This document shows positions 1-11,037 of a DNA stretch of 64,000 nucleotides, in pieces. The notes under the pieces were generated by a model that was not told the origin of the DNA, did not search any database, and saw only the letters and a program-made list of their open reading frames with translations. The DNA is from Hippasteria phrygiana (Eukaryota; Echinodermata; Asteroidea; Valvatida; Goniasteridae), in contig JAZGUH010000005.1 of NCBI GenBank assembly GCA_037893225.1, positions 1,674,001 through 1,738,000 of the forward strand, in the 5' to 3' direction. The translations under genes were made by a program, and so were the position numbers. Positions within the stretch are counted from its first letter, which is position 1, and each line of letters opens with the position of its first letter.

Positions 1-284
1 ATTGTCACTCGCTGGAACTCCCAACAATTTCAAGTAAGCTGCGGCAACATGTACAACGCCGACAACGACAGGGGACACAACGACACGGCTAACGACAGGC
101 ACGACAGACACGTCGAAAATTACCACGTTTAGGCAAGGATGTAGACGACTATAACGAAGGCAGGACCACGACATTTGAAGGGAAGTTCGAGTAAGAAATA
201 ATCGATATATTTCTTTCTGCTGGCTCAAAAAATTCCTCAAACACTACAGCTCGAATGACTTACGAAACCAGTGAAGATGACGGT
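1..284. other. Gene-free flank, nothing recognised
   Basis: Mixed-composition DNA with no long open frame, RNA gene or clear repeat that I can see. Confidence 0.4.
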
Positions 285-456
285 CAGTTTTAGAGGTGGC
301 AGGAAAACGCGGATGGATTTCTATGAAAAACACATGAAATCAGACAGGGACTGAAAACACAGTCCACATGTACGCCAAGGCGGGATTCGAACCTGTCCTA
401 CAGTATAATAAGACGTAAAAAGCGAGGAACGCAGCACTGCGTCAACCTGACTCCCC
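285..456 (-). repeat. tRNA-derived SINE, minus strand
   Basis: Read on the minus strand this begins near 456 with a GGGGAGTCAGGTTG-type head. An RNA polymerase III B box follows (GGTTCGAATCC at about 385-395), then a body that includes ACATGTGGACTGTGTTTTC and ends in a pyrimidine-rich tail around CCACCTCTAAAACTG. The head resembles the plus-strand SINE at 43.1 kb, and the tail (CAGTTTTAGAGGTGG on plus) recurs near 60.9 kb. The A-box half is degenerate, so this is an old, inactive copy. Being a SINE is inferred from the B box plus the recurring tail; no target duplication was resolved. Confidence 0.6.
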
Positions 457-1175
457 GAAGAAGGACCTCTGCCATACATGAAAACTCTTTCATCAAGTCA
501 CAGCCATACAAAATGGATTTAGCACTAACAAGCCAGTTCCTATCTTTGTACGTCTTGAGTCAGTATTATACCAGTAACGCCCATACCTGCTGACACGTCG
601 CAAACATATGACTAGCCATAGCCACACTGGAACATTATGGGAGAGCTCATAGACAGTTTCTCACGTGTAAATTCTTAATACCTGATGAAGCGGTTTGGAA
701 AGTTTGTGACGTCATCCAAAGATCATGAAAGATTAAGATTTTAAAGGAACACAGTAGCCTGAAGTCGTAGAAGTTTGGTCTTTTAAAGTTCTTCCTCGAA
801 TTCAATCCAAGTTTTTAGTCCAATTAAAAAGGTTTTGGTAATTTTTCGCATCTAACAGCCATACATTCGTATGTTTTACGGTATACTCAGCAGACCATGC
901 TTAGACAGACACATGGTTACAATATTCAAAACTGACTTGAAGTAAAGCTTTTTGCTTTTGTTACGAGTATCATATAATTATCCTCTTTTATAGGTTTGTG
1001 TCTGTTGATTTTACCTCCACCATGGAGGTACATGTAGGTAAACACGTTGCACTAGCGACTGAAGTACGTTTAACATTGACAATCGAGGGTTAACATTTTG
1101 GATAAGTCTTCTCGTGAAAGAATTCAGAAAATCGGTATCGCATTAAAATCAGACCCCGTAAAAAGCAGACGCCTT
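457..1175. other. Gene-free interval
   Basis: AT-rich unique-looking sequence. The only structure noted is a small palindrome around 1013-1029 (ACCTCCA / TGGAGGT arms). Confidence 0.4.
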
Positions 1176-1359
1176 AAGCCCGGTTCATACTTCATGTGAA
1201 TGCGAATGCGAAGCGAATTTATGACGTCAACGCCAAATATTCGCCCTGCGAATTCGCAAAAGTTGAACACATTTCAACTTGTGCGAATCTTCGCTGCGAA
1301 TGTTTCATGACGTCAAATTCGCTTCGCATACGCATTCGCATGAAGTATGAACCGGGCTT
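1176..1359. mobile_element. MITE family A, copy 1
   Basis: A 184-bp non-autonomous element with long terminal inverted repeats. It starts AAGCCCGGTTCATACTTCAT and ends with the inverse complement ATGAAGTATGAACCGGGCTT. Subterminal GCGAATGCGAAGCGAATT blocks are also inverted. A second copy with the same termini lies at 28573-28712. Small size, perfect outer arms, no coding capacity and two independent copies support the MITE call. The superfamily is unknown; a TTAA sits at the left edge (1174-1177), but a matching right duplication is not clear. Confidence 0.85.
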
Positions 1360-1419
1360 TTTACGTTATTGCGCAAAATCAATATAGGTCCCCCATACAC
1401 CCAAACATTGAGAAACATA

Positions 1420-1532
1420 CGGTTAGAGTAAGGGTGAGACTAGGCATTAGGGTGGGACACAGGGTATACGGTTATAGGGTAAGCGTTTAATATAAGAGGT
1501 AAGGTTAGGATGTGGTTTAGCGTTAGGCCATT
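1420..1532 (+). repeat. Degenerate GGTTAGG-like simple repeat
   Basis: Repeated but imperfect GGTTAG, AGGGTA and TTAGGGTG motifs separated by short spacers. It looks like decayed telomere-like or simple-sequence DNA rather than a gene. Confidence 0.45.
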
Positions 1533-2654
1533 GCAAAATTTGCTGATGTTCGTAACAAAATCCACACTTGTTGCAATGCATCATGGATAAAGAGTAAGAT
1601 ATTCACAGCATGCAGTCTGATATTCATATGACAACGCCCATTTTTTTAAAGGGGTGGACAAGGTCACCAATAATGTACTTTTTTAATGTTTGGAAAAACT
1701 GAAAACTTTCCGAGATTATTGACAACTTTTGAAACTATTGATAATACTAAAACAATTGCAATCAGTACCGTACCATTCCCCTAAACAAATTCAACATTTA
1801 GACCGTTATCTCGATTTAGCTCCCCTTCCCCCCCCCAAAAAAAAATACATGTACACAAACACCATCGACACTTCTAAATGAACCGTTTCAACCCAGTTTT
1901 TTTCTTAGATTCGTCCTATACCCATCCCTTCCCATACTTAAATTACGATTTTCTTCCTATCGGCCAAAATTTCTTGGGCGTTGTCATGTTTGTTTAGCGT
2001 CATGGTGGTTGCAAAGTTGATATCAGTTTTGGCCACAAGTCGAGTTTCATTTCTTACTGGCCACAATTAGATACCGCGGCAATTATGGATAAAGCATGGA
2101 CTCAGGTTGCAAATGCACGCCGCATGTAATATCCATTGTTCGGGGATTATGAACAAATCCTGAATGTTGTATGGTAACCATAGATCATTGTTATATCATC
2201 CGCTGGGCTTTCCCGTATTACCAATATAACACAATATTCGTTCAATTATAGATTCACTAACAATACTGCCCGTAACATTCAACAGCATCGGATACATTTT
2301 TAAAACCCTGTAAATCGGCTACGGATAATTATGGTATCTGTCGCATTCCGCGTATCCACTGTCAATGGCCACTCGAAAGCATTACCCGTTCACTCAAAAA
2401 TGGATTATCATTTGGTAATGCTGTGCCGATGCGTTGCTTATCCATTTGGGCAACAACGACGAACCATACCCAGAATAACGTTCGATACCAACTCAATCCC
2501 GCAGACATACTCGACCCCGGGGAATCAAGACTCGTTCGGTTGTTTTATTAAATGTGATCCATGGTGTGTTATTTCAACTGGCATGGACATGACTGAGAAA
2601 ATATCTACTGTATTAAAAGTCTGTAACACCACTAACTATAACTAAAACACCTAG
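1533..2654. other. Gene-free interval
   Basis: AT-rich sequence with short homopolymer runs (C9 and A9 near 1828-1845). An isolated 104-codon frame at 2331-2645 has no recognisable domain and no supporting signal. Confidence 0.4.
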
Positions 2655-2705
2655 GGGTATATTTCCCTGACCTTAAGGCCCCACCTCAGTCAGGGAAATA
2701 TACCC
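2655..2705. repeat. Perfect 17-bp inverted repeat (hairpin)
   Basis: GGGTATATTTCCCTGAC at 2655-2671 is perfectly complementary to GTCAGGGAAATATACCC at 2689-2705, with a 17-nt spacer. It may be the core of a short foldback element or a transcript hairpin. No other copy was noticed. Confidence 0.75.
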
Positions 2706-3269
2706 GAGGATATCTTCGCTGTTTTCATCCATTTTTGTTACCGTATTAAGCGGAGTCTACACGAAGCATCTTATTTGTAGTAAGAATATCTGATTTGAGA
2801 TCAGAATACACAAATTATTAACGTTTGATGGCAAACACATTTAAAAACTAAACCCATGTGCAAACATGGATACACATTTTAAATAATCAAATTTGTCAAA
2901 TGAATCAAAAACAAATGTACGCCAAGGAAACAACAGGTTTATCGCACAGTATGCCAAAACCAGTAATTAAACACATTATCCTTAGAAAACCAAGATAGAG
3001 GGCGTGGACAAATTTTGATATTGGGAAAGGAGTTAGGATATATTCTGTTTTAGGGCACGAGTTCTGTAAATTAGTTTGGCGGATGCAGAATGCAAACGGG
3101 CAACAGTGCCCCCCAGCGTTCCCCCACACGAGCGTTGCCTACTCCTCCCCCTCCTCCCGTGGGGGGAACTCGGTTCGAAACATCCCTTTCTCCAGGCACA
3201 CCCGTATACCCCCGCGCCCACCCACATACCCAACGGGTCCTTTGCACGGTTGGGTTGAAAGCTTGCCGT
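2706..3269. other. Gene-free interval with a C-rich patch
   Basis: Nothing coding recognised. Positions 3105-3240 are pyrimidine and CpG enriched, which creates several overlapping short ORFs that are not credible genes. Confidence 0.4.
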
Positions 3270-3545
3270 AAGCTTCGGCTACTTTTATGGAGTATTAATT
3301 ATGTAGGATTGTAATAGCTTTAGCACTGACCTATAGTAATGACTCAGACTGGTACGTTTTGATATACAGCCTCGCTTTCGTTCCAATATGGCGAAGGACG
3401 AATACAAGCAAGCTTCGGTTACTTTATTAATTCGTAAGTACACACTTACATAATGTAGCAACCTACATTGTAACCACGCGAATTGCTCTGTTCTGCAGGT
3501 ATAAGCTCGATTTTGTTCCAATATTGCGAACCCGTGCAAAGTGTG
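3270..3545. repeat. Dispersed repeat, internally duplicated
   Basis: Two internal units share TTCGTTCCAATATGGCGA- and TTTTGTTCCAATATTGCGA-like blocks, each following an AGCTCG/AGCCTCG motif. The distal end (TGCAGGTATA...GTGCAAAG) resembles the end of 23035-23245. I infer one dispersed repeat family; its class is unknown. Confidence 0.45.
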
Positions 3546-4395
3546 AACAACGGCATTGCATTGGGGACAGTTCCCAACGAGTGTTCCACTAATCTGTTAG
3601 ACGTTCGGTCAAATTGACCAGTGGTAACATGACGTAAGAAACCCCTCTCAATTTTCGTTCTTTTTTGTTTATGTTGTTTTGTGATTTGTTAAGTTGTTGT
3701 TCAGGAATATTTCGCTGTCTGCCTGTTGGTTCGAAAACACGTTAATGTCCCGACTGTCTGATCGTTCAATCCAGGCTTTATAGTCCCACTTAAGTCGGCG
3801 GGATTTACATTTAGAAGAAAATAACATTATCCTTGCGAGTCGCAACGACCCAATCCCGCCAAGATGTAATCGGGTAGATTTCCATTGCTCGGAAAATGGA
3901 TGTAGTTCGAATTATCAAAGAGAGGGACAGGTTACACAATCTCCGTTGTGACGCTCAACTCAGAAAAAAATCGAGGGGCGTACCTCTGCCCATAAAAGTA
4001 ACTCTTGTTGGCAATGACGTTATCGGTAGTAAACCACTGCTTTCCGCACACATGCACACCCACTTGCGTACGTTGTGTACACAGCTCCGGACATTAGGGG
4101 CGTGGCAAGCAATGTTTTAACTGCCGATGACGTAACAGCCAGAAACAGGTCACGCCAAATGATTTCTTATGTCCTTGGTCTTGGCAAATTACTACAACAC
4201 AAGAACACATCCAAATATTTGTTTGTTATCTATTCATCACTGTTTCACAATCATTTCCAGCATTTTTCCCTTTAATATGATGGGGTTATACAACATGTTT
4301 TAGGTTAGAGAACATTTCTTAGGTTAGCGTCCGTCCTCGCTGGCAATTAGATCCCAGACGAAGATGAAAACATTATTTATCCGGCTTATGAACTT
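3546..4395. other. Gene-free interval
   Basis: A frame of 74 codons at 3896-4120 has no domain I recognise. Otherwise no repeats or RNA genes are visible. Confidence 0.35.
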
Positions 4396-4440
4396 TTGAG
4401 CCGCATAAATGTTGAGCCGCATAAACGTTGAGCCGTTTTA
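4396..4440 (+). repeat. 16-bp tandem repeat, about 3 copies
   Basis: The unit TTGAGCCGCATAAATG starts at 4396, 4412 and 4428 with decay at the 3' end. Confidence 0.7.
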
Positions 4441-4695
4441 TTATACATCAATTCCACAGTCATTCTTGATGAAAGGTTCACATTCATGACATGTCAATTA
4501 TGCATAACATCTATATATGGGTTATTCCATAAATTAGGGTACCAACTTGCGACATTTTGACCCAAAATGGAAAAATTCATCGAGAGGGGATTCAATAATA
4601 GTTTTCACTATAACATAAAGATACTGACATTCCTCATTAATTGTAGCAAAAATCAGAAATTTTTACTCCAGATATGCCAAAATATCATGTCAAAA

Positions 4696-4932
4696 CCCAT
4701 TCATGGTTTCACGTGTAAAGGGGACACCAAATTAATTTTCTGCTATTTTTGTGATAATTCATGCTCAACGTGGTATGTTTATTTTAGAATGTATTTTTTG
4801 TCTTACCCAGGATAACACATCAAGGTTTATCGTGAAAATAACTTGATTACACTAAAAATAACAATTCAGTGCATGATTGCGTATGGGGACACCATTTGGT
4901 GTCCCAATTTACACGTGAAACCTAGTAAATGG
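4696..4932. mobile_element. Foldback/MITE-like element
   Basis: GGTTTCACGTGTAAA at 4705 reappears inverted as TTTACACGTGAAACC ending at 4922. The next blocks (GGGGACACCAAAT and its inverse) extend the arms to about 30 bp, and weaker pairing continues outward to CCATT/AATGG. A nested palindrome lies at 4886-4905 (GGGACACCA / TGGTGTCCC, 2-nt loop). There is no coding capacity. The inverted-repeat structure supports a small non-autonomous DNA element; superfamily and target duplication are undetermined. Confidence 0.65.
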
Positions 4933-5097
4933 CCCAAAAAATAAATATTTTAAAGCATGCAATCTTTGTTTCGATTTCACACTTATCATTATATAAAAAA
5001 TTGTTTGTTGTAAATGCATATTATCGACAACAATCTTCGGTGCTCCTTTTATAGAAGGGTTAGTTCTCTCGGACGTCACATCATTCCTACTGTACGT

Positions 5098-5119
5098 ATT
5101 TATTTATTTATTTATTTGA
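5098..5119 (+). repeat. (TTTA)n microsatellite
   Basis: About five uninterrupted TTTA units. Confidence 0.8.
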
Positions 5120-5176
5120 TGATCAATACATTCATTTTACAGTAATCATATATTTTACTACTTCAGCTAACTTTAA

Positions 5177-5245
5177 TAATTGTTGGCGGTCTCCCAAATT
5201 GTCAGTTCGGGGCGCTAGTCAGAAGTCATAAACCCAGAATGCCGT
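5177..5245 (+). repeat. SINE head fragment
   Basis: The TTGGCGG...CCCAAATTGTCAG and GGGCGCTAG blocks and the AGAAGTCATAAACCCAG motif match the reverse complement of 38660-38735, which belongs to a tRNA-like element. The B-box half is missing here, so it is a truncated copy. Confidence 0.6.
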
Positions 5246-6334
5246 ATAGCCAGGGATCACGCCCCAACTGTACGATACAACCTGGGAAGCGACATTGTGG
5301 GGATCACTCAATGAGGATGCAACTTTTTACCATAATACCGTCAAAATACCGTCCCTTGTGGTTTGTTTCATGGTGTTTTATCATTTTCACTTAAAAGGCC
5401 ACTAATATCTGTGCCATTTTCGCAATGGCTTCCGCTTCGTAATTTTAGGTTCTCAGCTGTGGCAAGATCTGGGGCATTTTTAAAATAATTTTTTCTCTAA
5501 ATATACATCAAAGTCTCATACTTTAACCAAGAGACGAAGTCTATTTATTTTGTTCAAATATTCAAGGCTTCAGATTGGCTATGGAGCTGGGGAACAGCCG
5601 AAGCTGAAAGCAAGGTTGATAAATGCCTATATCATCCATTGATGAACGACGTTCACATGCTGCAACATAATTAGACAAATTACAGCAAAGATGCAACCCT
5701 ATGTGGCATCCGCCTTGACATGCCCTCATGCATGCTTGCATGTAAACAAAATCATGCCCCTTTATGCTTTGTGATGTGAAACATATGGCGGTTTGATTAT
5801 CATAACAGTCGTTGGAATGCAATATCTCCCTACCCTCGTTTTTTTCAACAGTAGTTTAAAGATCAGATTGTTTTCCAATTTGCGTTTTTCGTTTGATTGA
5901 GATGGACATACTATAGTAGGATTACTATAGAGCTAGAAATACTCGGGCACTTATTTTTGAACAAAGAAAGAACGTGTTAATAATAGTACTATATCCTCAA
6001 GTGTCTTTGATATTTTAGACGGCTGTTTCATGTAACAACCATGAGTAATTGAAGAGGAACTAATTATGGTCGTGTCCGAAAGGCCTTCCAGATTCACGTC
6101 TACGGCCTATACTGTCAGCATGTGCCCATTGCAAGCGGCGAAGACATAGACCTAGCTCTAACCACAAGATTCGGACGTGCCTTATACATAAAATGTGTTT
6201 ACGATTCGTCTGATTTCCTTAGATACTCGGTACACAATTTTAAAATGCATTAAATGCACATGCAAGTTAGAATCTTGAGCGATATGTTGATAATGCAAGT
6301 ATGCAACATACAAAATAGCCAACAGATGACAGTT
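5246..6334. other. Gene-free interval
   Basis: No gene, RNA or clear repeat recognised. Confidence 0.35.
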
Positions 6335-6500
6335 CTTACGGATAAGTCTGAAGTGTGCAGTGAAAGTATATGTTAGGTTACATTGTGGGACAGTTTCCGT
6401 TGACAGATGGAATTTTACGCACACGATTGAGCGAAAACTGCCCACAATGCAGTGCAACATATACCCTGCACACTTCCGGTCTGACGGGTTATCCGTAAAA
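6335..6500. mobile_element. Long-arm foldback element (MITE)
   Basis: Two arms of about 60 bp face each other. Left blocks CTTACGGATAA, GAAGTGTGCAG, TATATGTT and CATTGTGGG(A)CAGTTT are mirrored on the right as AAACTGCCCACAATG, AACATATA, CTGCACACTTC and TTATCCGTAA. The unpaired centre is roughly 30 bp. It is non-coding and was found once. The structure is typical of MITE or foldback elements, and substitutions between arms suggest it is not young. Confidence 0.75.
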
Positions 6501-9019
6501 TAGTCAGTATCTTACATTCATGTTTTCAATCGTACTTTGGCAGATTTGATCAACGTTCAGCGGTGCTTACGACTGAAGTCCAATGAATAACGCATTTCTG
6601 TTCAACGTCTGTTAAGTTTCGACTTTCAAGACTATTTTCTACTTGTGGAAGATATTGAAATGGCGAATGTTGTGAACTTGCGATGAACTATGACACCCTT
6701 GCCCTTGAAATTGGTTTCGTACCACCGTTTCACTTCTCGTACGTGCACACACATGTACAGTGTGTATATTTGTGTGTACGTGTACATGTATAGGCTTATC
6801 TATGCAAGTAAAATGTACTCGCATGCATTCCAATTACATACCGCCACCTATCGACGATCACTAACTAATGTCTAAAATTCGAAGCTTTGTTTTCATTAAA
6901 TCTTCTTTGCGGACAGACATGGCATGTTAATAATGGATGACACCAACGCAGTTACGAAAAACAAATGGAACTAAAACAAAATTTGAAAAATGATGTTTCG
7001 TTTCCATGCACCCATCAATCACACACGTAAATTTGTGCAACAACAATTACACAAAGCTAATGCGAAAAAAAAATGAAATTAAATTAGGAGGCACTGTGAT
7101 AACACGAGACAGAAATCTGCATGGTCGATGACTAGCCGCAGAACAGCGGTGGAATTTTCGTGCAGGGCTTGTAAGGTCGCAGTCCCCGGTAATGACTTCA
7201 GGGCAGTTCGCCTAATTCAATTCTTCGCCAGGTTTCCCGCCAATTTGGACGGCACACAATTGTGCGCATGACAATTGCCGGGTCAAACAGTTTAATGACA
7301 CGCGGACCAATTAGATTAATTTCTCCAGCGTGGATCCAACACTTCTAATACGTGTCTATTGATTATCTTAAACGCAGCACGTAAACAATATCTTAACTGA
7401 AGCGTTTATCTTCGCAAATCCTTCCCTATTGTGCAGCTACTCTGTGACTTGTGAGACCCATCTATGATGTCACTTTTCACTAAAAACATACTCACTATCT
7501 CTTGCGCCATGTCAGGGATGAGTTAAGGATCTACTGTCCGTGTACTTTTCGAACTTCACCCCGAAAAATGTTCTTTATATTGCTATTTTTCTAGCAATGC
7601 AAAGGTTATTCACTTTCAAATGAAACATGAAACGAAAAAGAAAAATCCACCAACGTTCAGTTATTGAGAAATTACTTTACAAATAACGAATTGTTTTCGA
7701 CCCGACAATAATTCTGGCGTATTCTTTGTGTGCATCAGATGCAGAGAGCGACCGAGAATAGGAGACTTTTTGGGAGGATTGCAGACTCCCAAATGGAATA
7801 AGGTGTTTTTTCTTAACTTAAAATATGTTAGAGGAAAATATTTAGAAGAAAAAAACTCTTTTTTTAGGGGGAAAAGCAGAACAGTATATTTTAAAATCGA
7901 GAGTTAGTGAAATAAAAATACAATTATTTTGCTTAAGTTATATTTTTGACGTGGACTGTGAAATGGTAAGTTGTTCGTTTTTTTCCTCTGTCTATAATTA
8001 AGACATATCGTTTTGCTTTCATTTCTCGTTTCGTCTTATCTTATGTTTTGCCATTATCTTTGGTTTGCCTATGTATTTGGAAATATTTTTCATATTTAGT
8101 TTGGGGTACAGGCTCCACAATAACAAACGTCCCGAATTGTTTGGACTTTACCGTAATGGTCTTTTTTGATATCTTTATTATTGCTATTTAAAAACCCCAT
8201 TAATTTGTTTTGAGTTGAAATGAAATAAACAACGGGAACATTCAAAAATACATAAAACTGCGGAAAACAAACCCTTTCTAACAGACAGAAAACGAAACCA
8301 ATTACATTATGTTTAAGCACCGAACATTATCAAAAAAGGTGTGAAAATAATTATTTGACAGATTACAAGTCTTATCACTTGGCTAGTAACTTACACCGGA
8401 TGTAACACGCGTCTTGATTGGCTTGTTTTGGTTTGCCACGCAAACTGAGTTCTGTCATTCTCCGTGTGTTGAATGCATTTTTGGCGGGGACAACATTTTT
8501 CTTTCTCGTTGAAGAACACGAGACTTTCCCTTGCATGTGGATAATACCCACTTGTATCTTACGGTTTTATTAGAGGAACGGGGGATAAGGCACTATAATG
8601 TGGATTTTAAAAAGGTGTACACTTTAAAACTTTAATTGGAAGAAGTTGCATTAGTGATTTAGTCTCTTTGTGCTGTGTCATTGTTTCTTTTTATTTCATT
8701 TGTTTAATCCCAATGTCAGAATCACTTGTTCCTATGGCAAAATCTCTAAAAACAAAATTACAAGCAACATTTTATTCTGAATGAGAATGTTCCAGTCCAG
8801 TTGAAAATCATAAGACTGCAAATTCTAGACAAGCCAATAAAAATTAAAACTCACGATCTGGAAAGCCATTTTATTGCCAACAAATAATCACAATCATATG
8901 TCTTTAATTTAAACTCTTTACAGTAATAGCAAGTGATAGTCATGCTCGCAACGCACGTAGTTTCACTGATGAATCAAACGTCCGCGGGCAAGATCAAGAG
9001 TGCGTGTTCTCATCAATTC
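6501..9019. other. Gene-free AT-rich interval
   Basis: TG/CA-rich stretch at 6737-6793 and many short A/T runs. No coding sequence, tRNA or inverted repeat of note. Confidence 0.35.
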
Positions 9020-9310
9020 TTCGTAGTTTTTCCCCCACGTGCGAAGCAAGAGTGGAACTTCCCTCACAGTAGGCGGCGCAGCGTGTAAGGGGTTGCGACT
9101 GGGGCGACACCGGTCCGTACGTGCACGCATCACGGGGTGCGTCCCGCGTTTCCCACGGCCAAGGCCACCGTGTCTGGCCCGGTGCGCCCGCCCCGTTAGC
9201 GCCCGGCGCCGACAGTGGGGCCCCAGCAGTAAGGTCCTACTGGACCGTGACCAATTAGTCGACTTCCCCCTTCATCTTTCTCGGCCGATAGCCTACAAAG
9301 TTCTGGAGTA
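9020..9310. promoter_or_regulatory. CpG-rich island, candidate regulatory DNA
   Basis: Local composition shifts abruptly to GC with many CpG dinucleotides (for example CGGCGCAGCG, CGGTCCGTACGTGCACGC, GCGCCCGGCGCCG). A 90-codon frame here is an Arg/Pro-rich composition artefact. In invertebrates with mosaic methylation, such islands can mark unmethylated regulatory DNA; that role is inference. Confidence 0.4.
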
Positions 9311-11016
9311 GGGGAGCCGGTGAGTGGTGATTTTTCAATTGGTGGTGACACGACAATACGACTTCCCGGTTCGTTTGACAGTTTCATAATGCTTGCAAAT
9401 GACAGGCAGCCATGTTAGTCAACAGGGCCAAATTTAATAGGGTTGCTGCTAAGGATACCAAATTTCTGCTTACGGAATCTCCGTCAATTTCACAAACACC
9501 GTAAGCAATAAGCACAGGAATGTCCGAAGGTTTGCTAACTTCAGATGCAGAGTTTGCCGAAAATAGTGACGTAACAGTAGAAATATCTATGCACTCACAA
9601 GCGTTTGGCACGACTTGGCCGTAAAAACAGCGCTTAAAAAATATAGCAACGCTATTCTGCTGTGGTTAGCACAACCTTTCTGCTTACCATTAAGCAGCAC
9701 TATGACACAGAATACAAATACAAGATAAACAGGTAGGCCTAGCACTCGAATGAGAGACTTAAAGCCAATACAATGTGTGCACGAGCTTTCTTTGGGAAAA
9801 CTTTTGTCTGAGAAAACTTTTTGGTGGATGGATGGATATCAAGGCATAGCACATTTTCACATGCGGTTGTTACACATTTCAAAGCGGCGTTGGTGTGATT
9901 CTGACAGTTTTTATCTTGTGCTACTCAGTGTGTTTTTGTTCATATCTTTGTTGGCAACGTTGTAATCCTGCGAAAGGTGCCCGGATCGATACCCGGATCT
10001 TCCATGTCATGGATTGCCTAACCATTCATCGGTATCAAAACATTATTATTATAAACCCAAACTAATCACTGAAGACTGCTGAATCGCTCTCTAAATTACA
10101 TGGTTGTACGAGGACCAAAGTTTACCAGTTGAACAGTGGACCAGCGAACGAAGTAACACAGCCGTGACGAACACACATACTTCGGAGCACTTAGACGCCT
10201 GACGTGTGCGACCTCCACTTGGTTTTATGCAGTTAGGTAAATAACAGAAATCGCAAAGGTAATTCAGTATTACATAACAACGATTCCACAGGTGATTCAG
10301 CTATATAACAAATAGTCTTTTAGGTGTAAAATAAGCTAATAGCAGGGATACTAGTCAGACTTCTCTTCAGGGCCTGAAATTACAGCCAAGATGAATGGAT
10401 TTACAGTCAAATTTTGAAAATGTACAGGATTTCAAATTTGGTAAAAGCCTGAAATCAGGCAATTGCCTAAAGACTGACATCTCTGTAATAGCTAACGGAA
10501 AAAGGTCACATCACAATACACAGTGATTGATGTTTTTCTTTTCCTCGTCACGTTTGATAGTCAAGTCCAACGATATTTGCTCATGTTACTGGAAAGTTTA
10601 AACACACACATACCAATCATTTTAACTGTCGTTTTTCACCAGTCAACTATAGAAAGTTATATGGTTTTGCATGCATGTCTTACTTATAGCCACATTTTAG
10701 GCTACGATTCAGCGAATATATTTGTTTTATACAGAAAAGCAGCATTATTCTCCTCTTACATTCTTTAAAACAATGCAAAAAATACAGTAAAGATTATCAT
10801 GTTTTGACTTGAACGTTAATTGATGTCACTGCTGAAGTATCCGCTGTTTTTATCTTTACACCTGCCTACTGCAGAAGTGGCACTTTCACGAGTGCTTAAA
10901 TCACTTTATAACTTAAAATTCCTCAACCATTCGCTACTAAGTAGGCTAATATCTCGATTTTTACGCTTTCTGTGATGGGCCCATGTTTAACTGTCGGTTT
11001 TCAGTTCTGCCATTTT
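9311..11016. other. Gene-free interval
   Basis: Includes an isolated B-box-like stretch on the minus strand near 9978-10000 (GGGTATCGATCC) without a companion A box. Nothing else was recognised. Confidence 0.35.
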
Positions 11017-11037
11017 AAAGATCACATTGTGATCTTT
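11017..11037. repeat. Short perfect palindrome
   Basis: AAAGATCACA / TGTGATCTTT arms separated by one base. Confidence 0.6.

Noticed and set aside
1420..1532. Possible interstitial telomere (TTAGGG)n
   Set aside because: Units are too irregular and interrupted; recorded only as degenerate simple repeat.
2331..2645. 104-codon plus ORF
   Set aside because: No recognisable motif, no supporting acceptor or promoter, ends just before a hairpin; kept out of the gene list.
9978..10000. B-box-like sequence on the minus strand
   Set aside because: No A box, acceptor stem or recurring body could be found, so neither tRNA nor SINE is supported.
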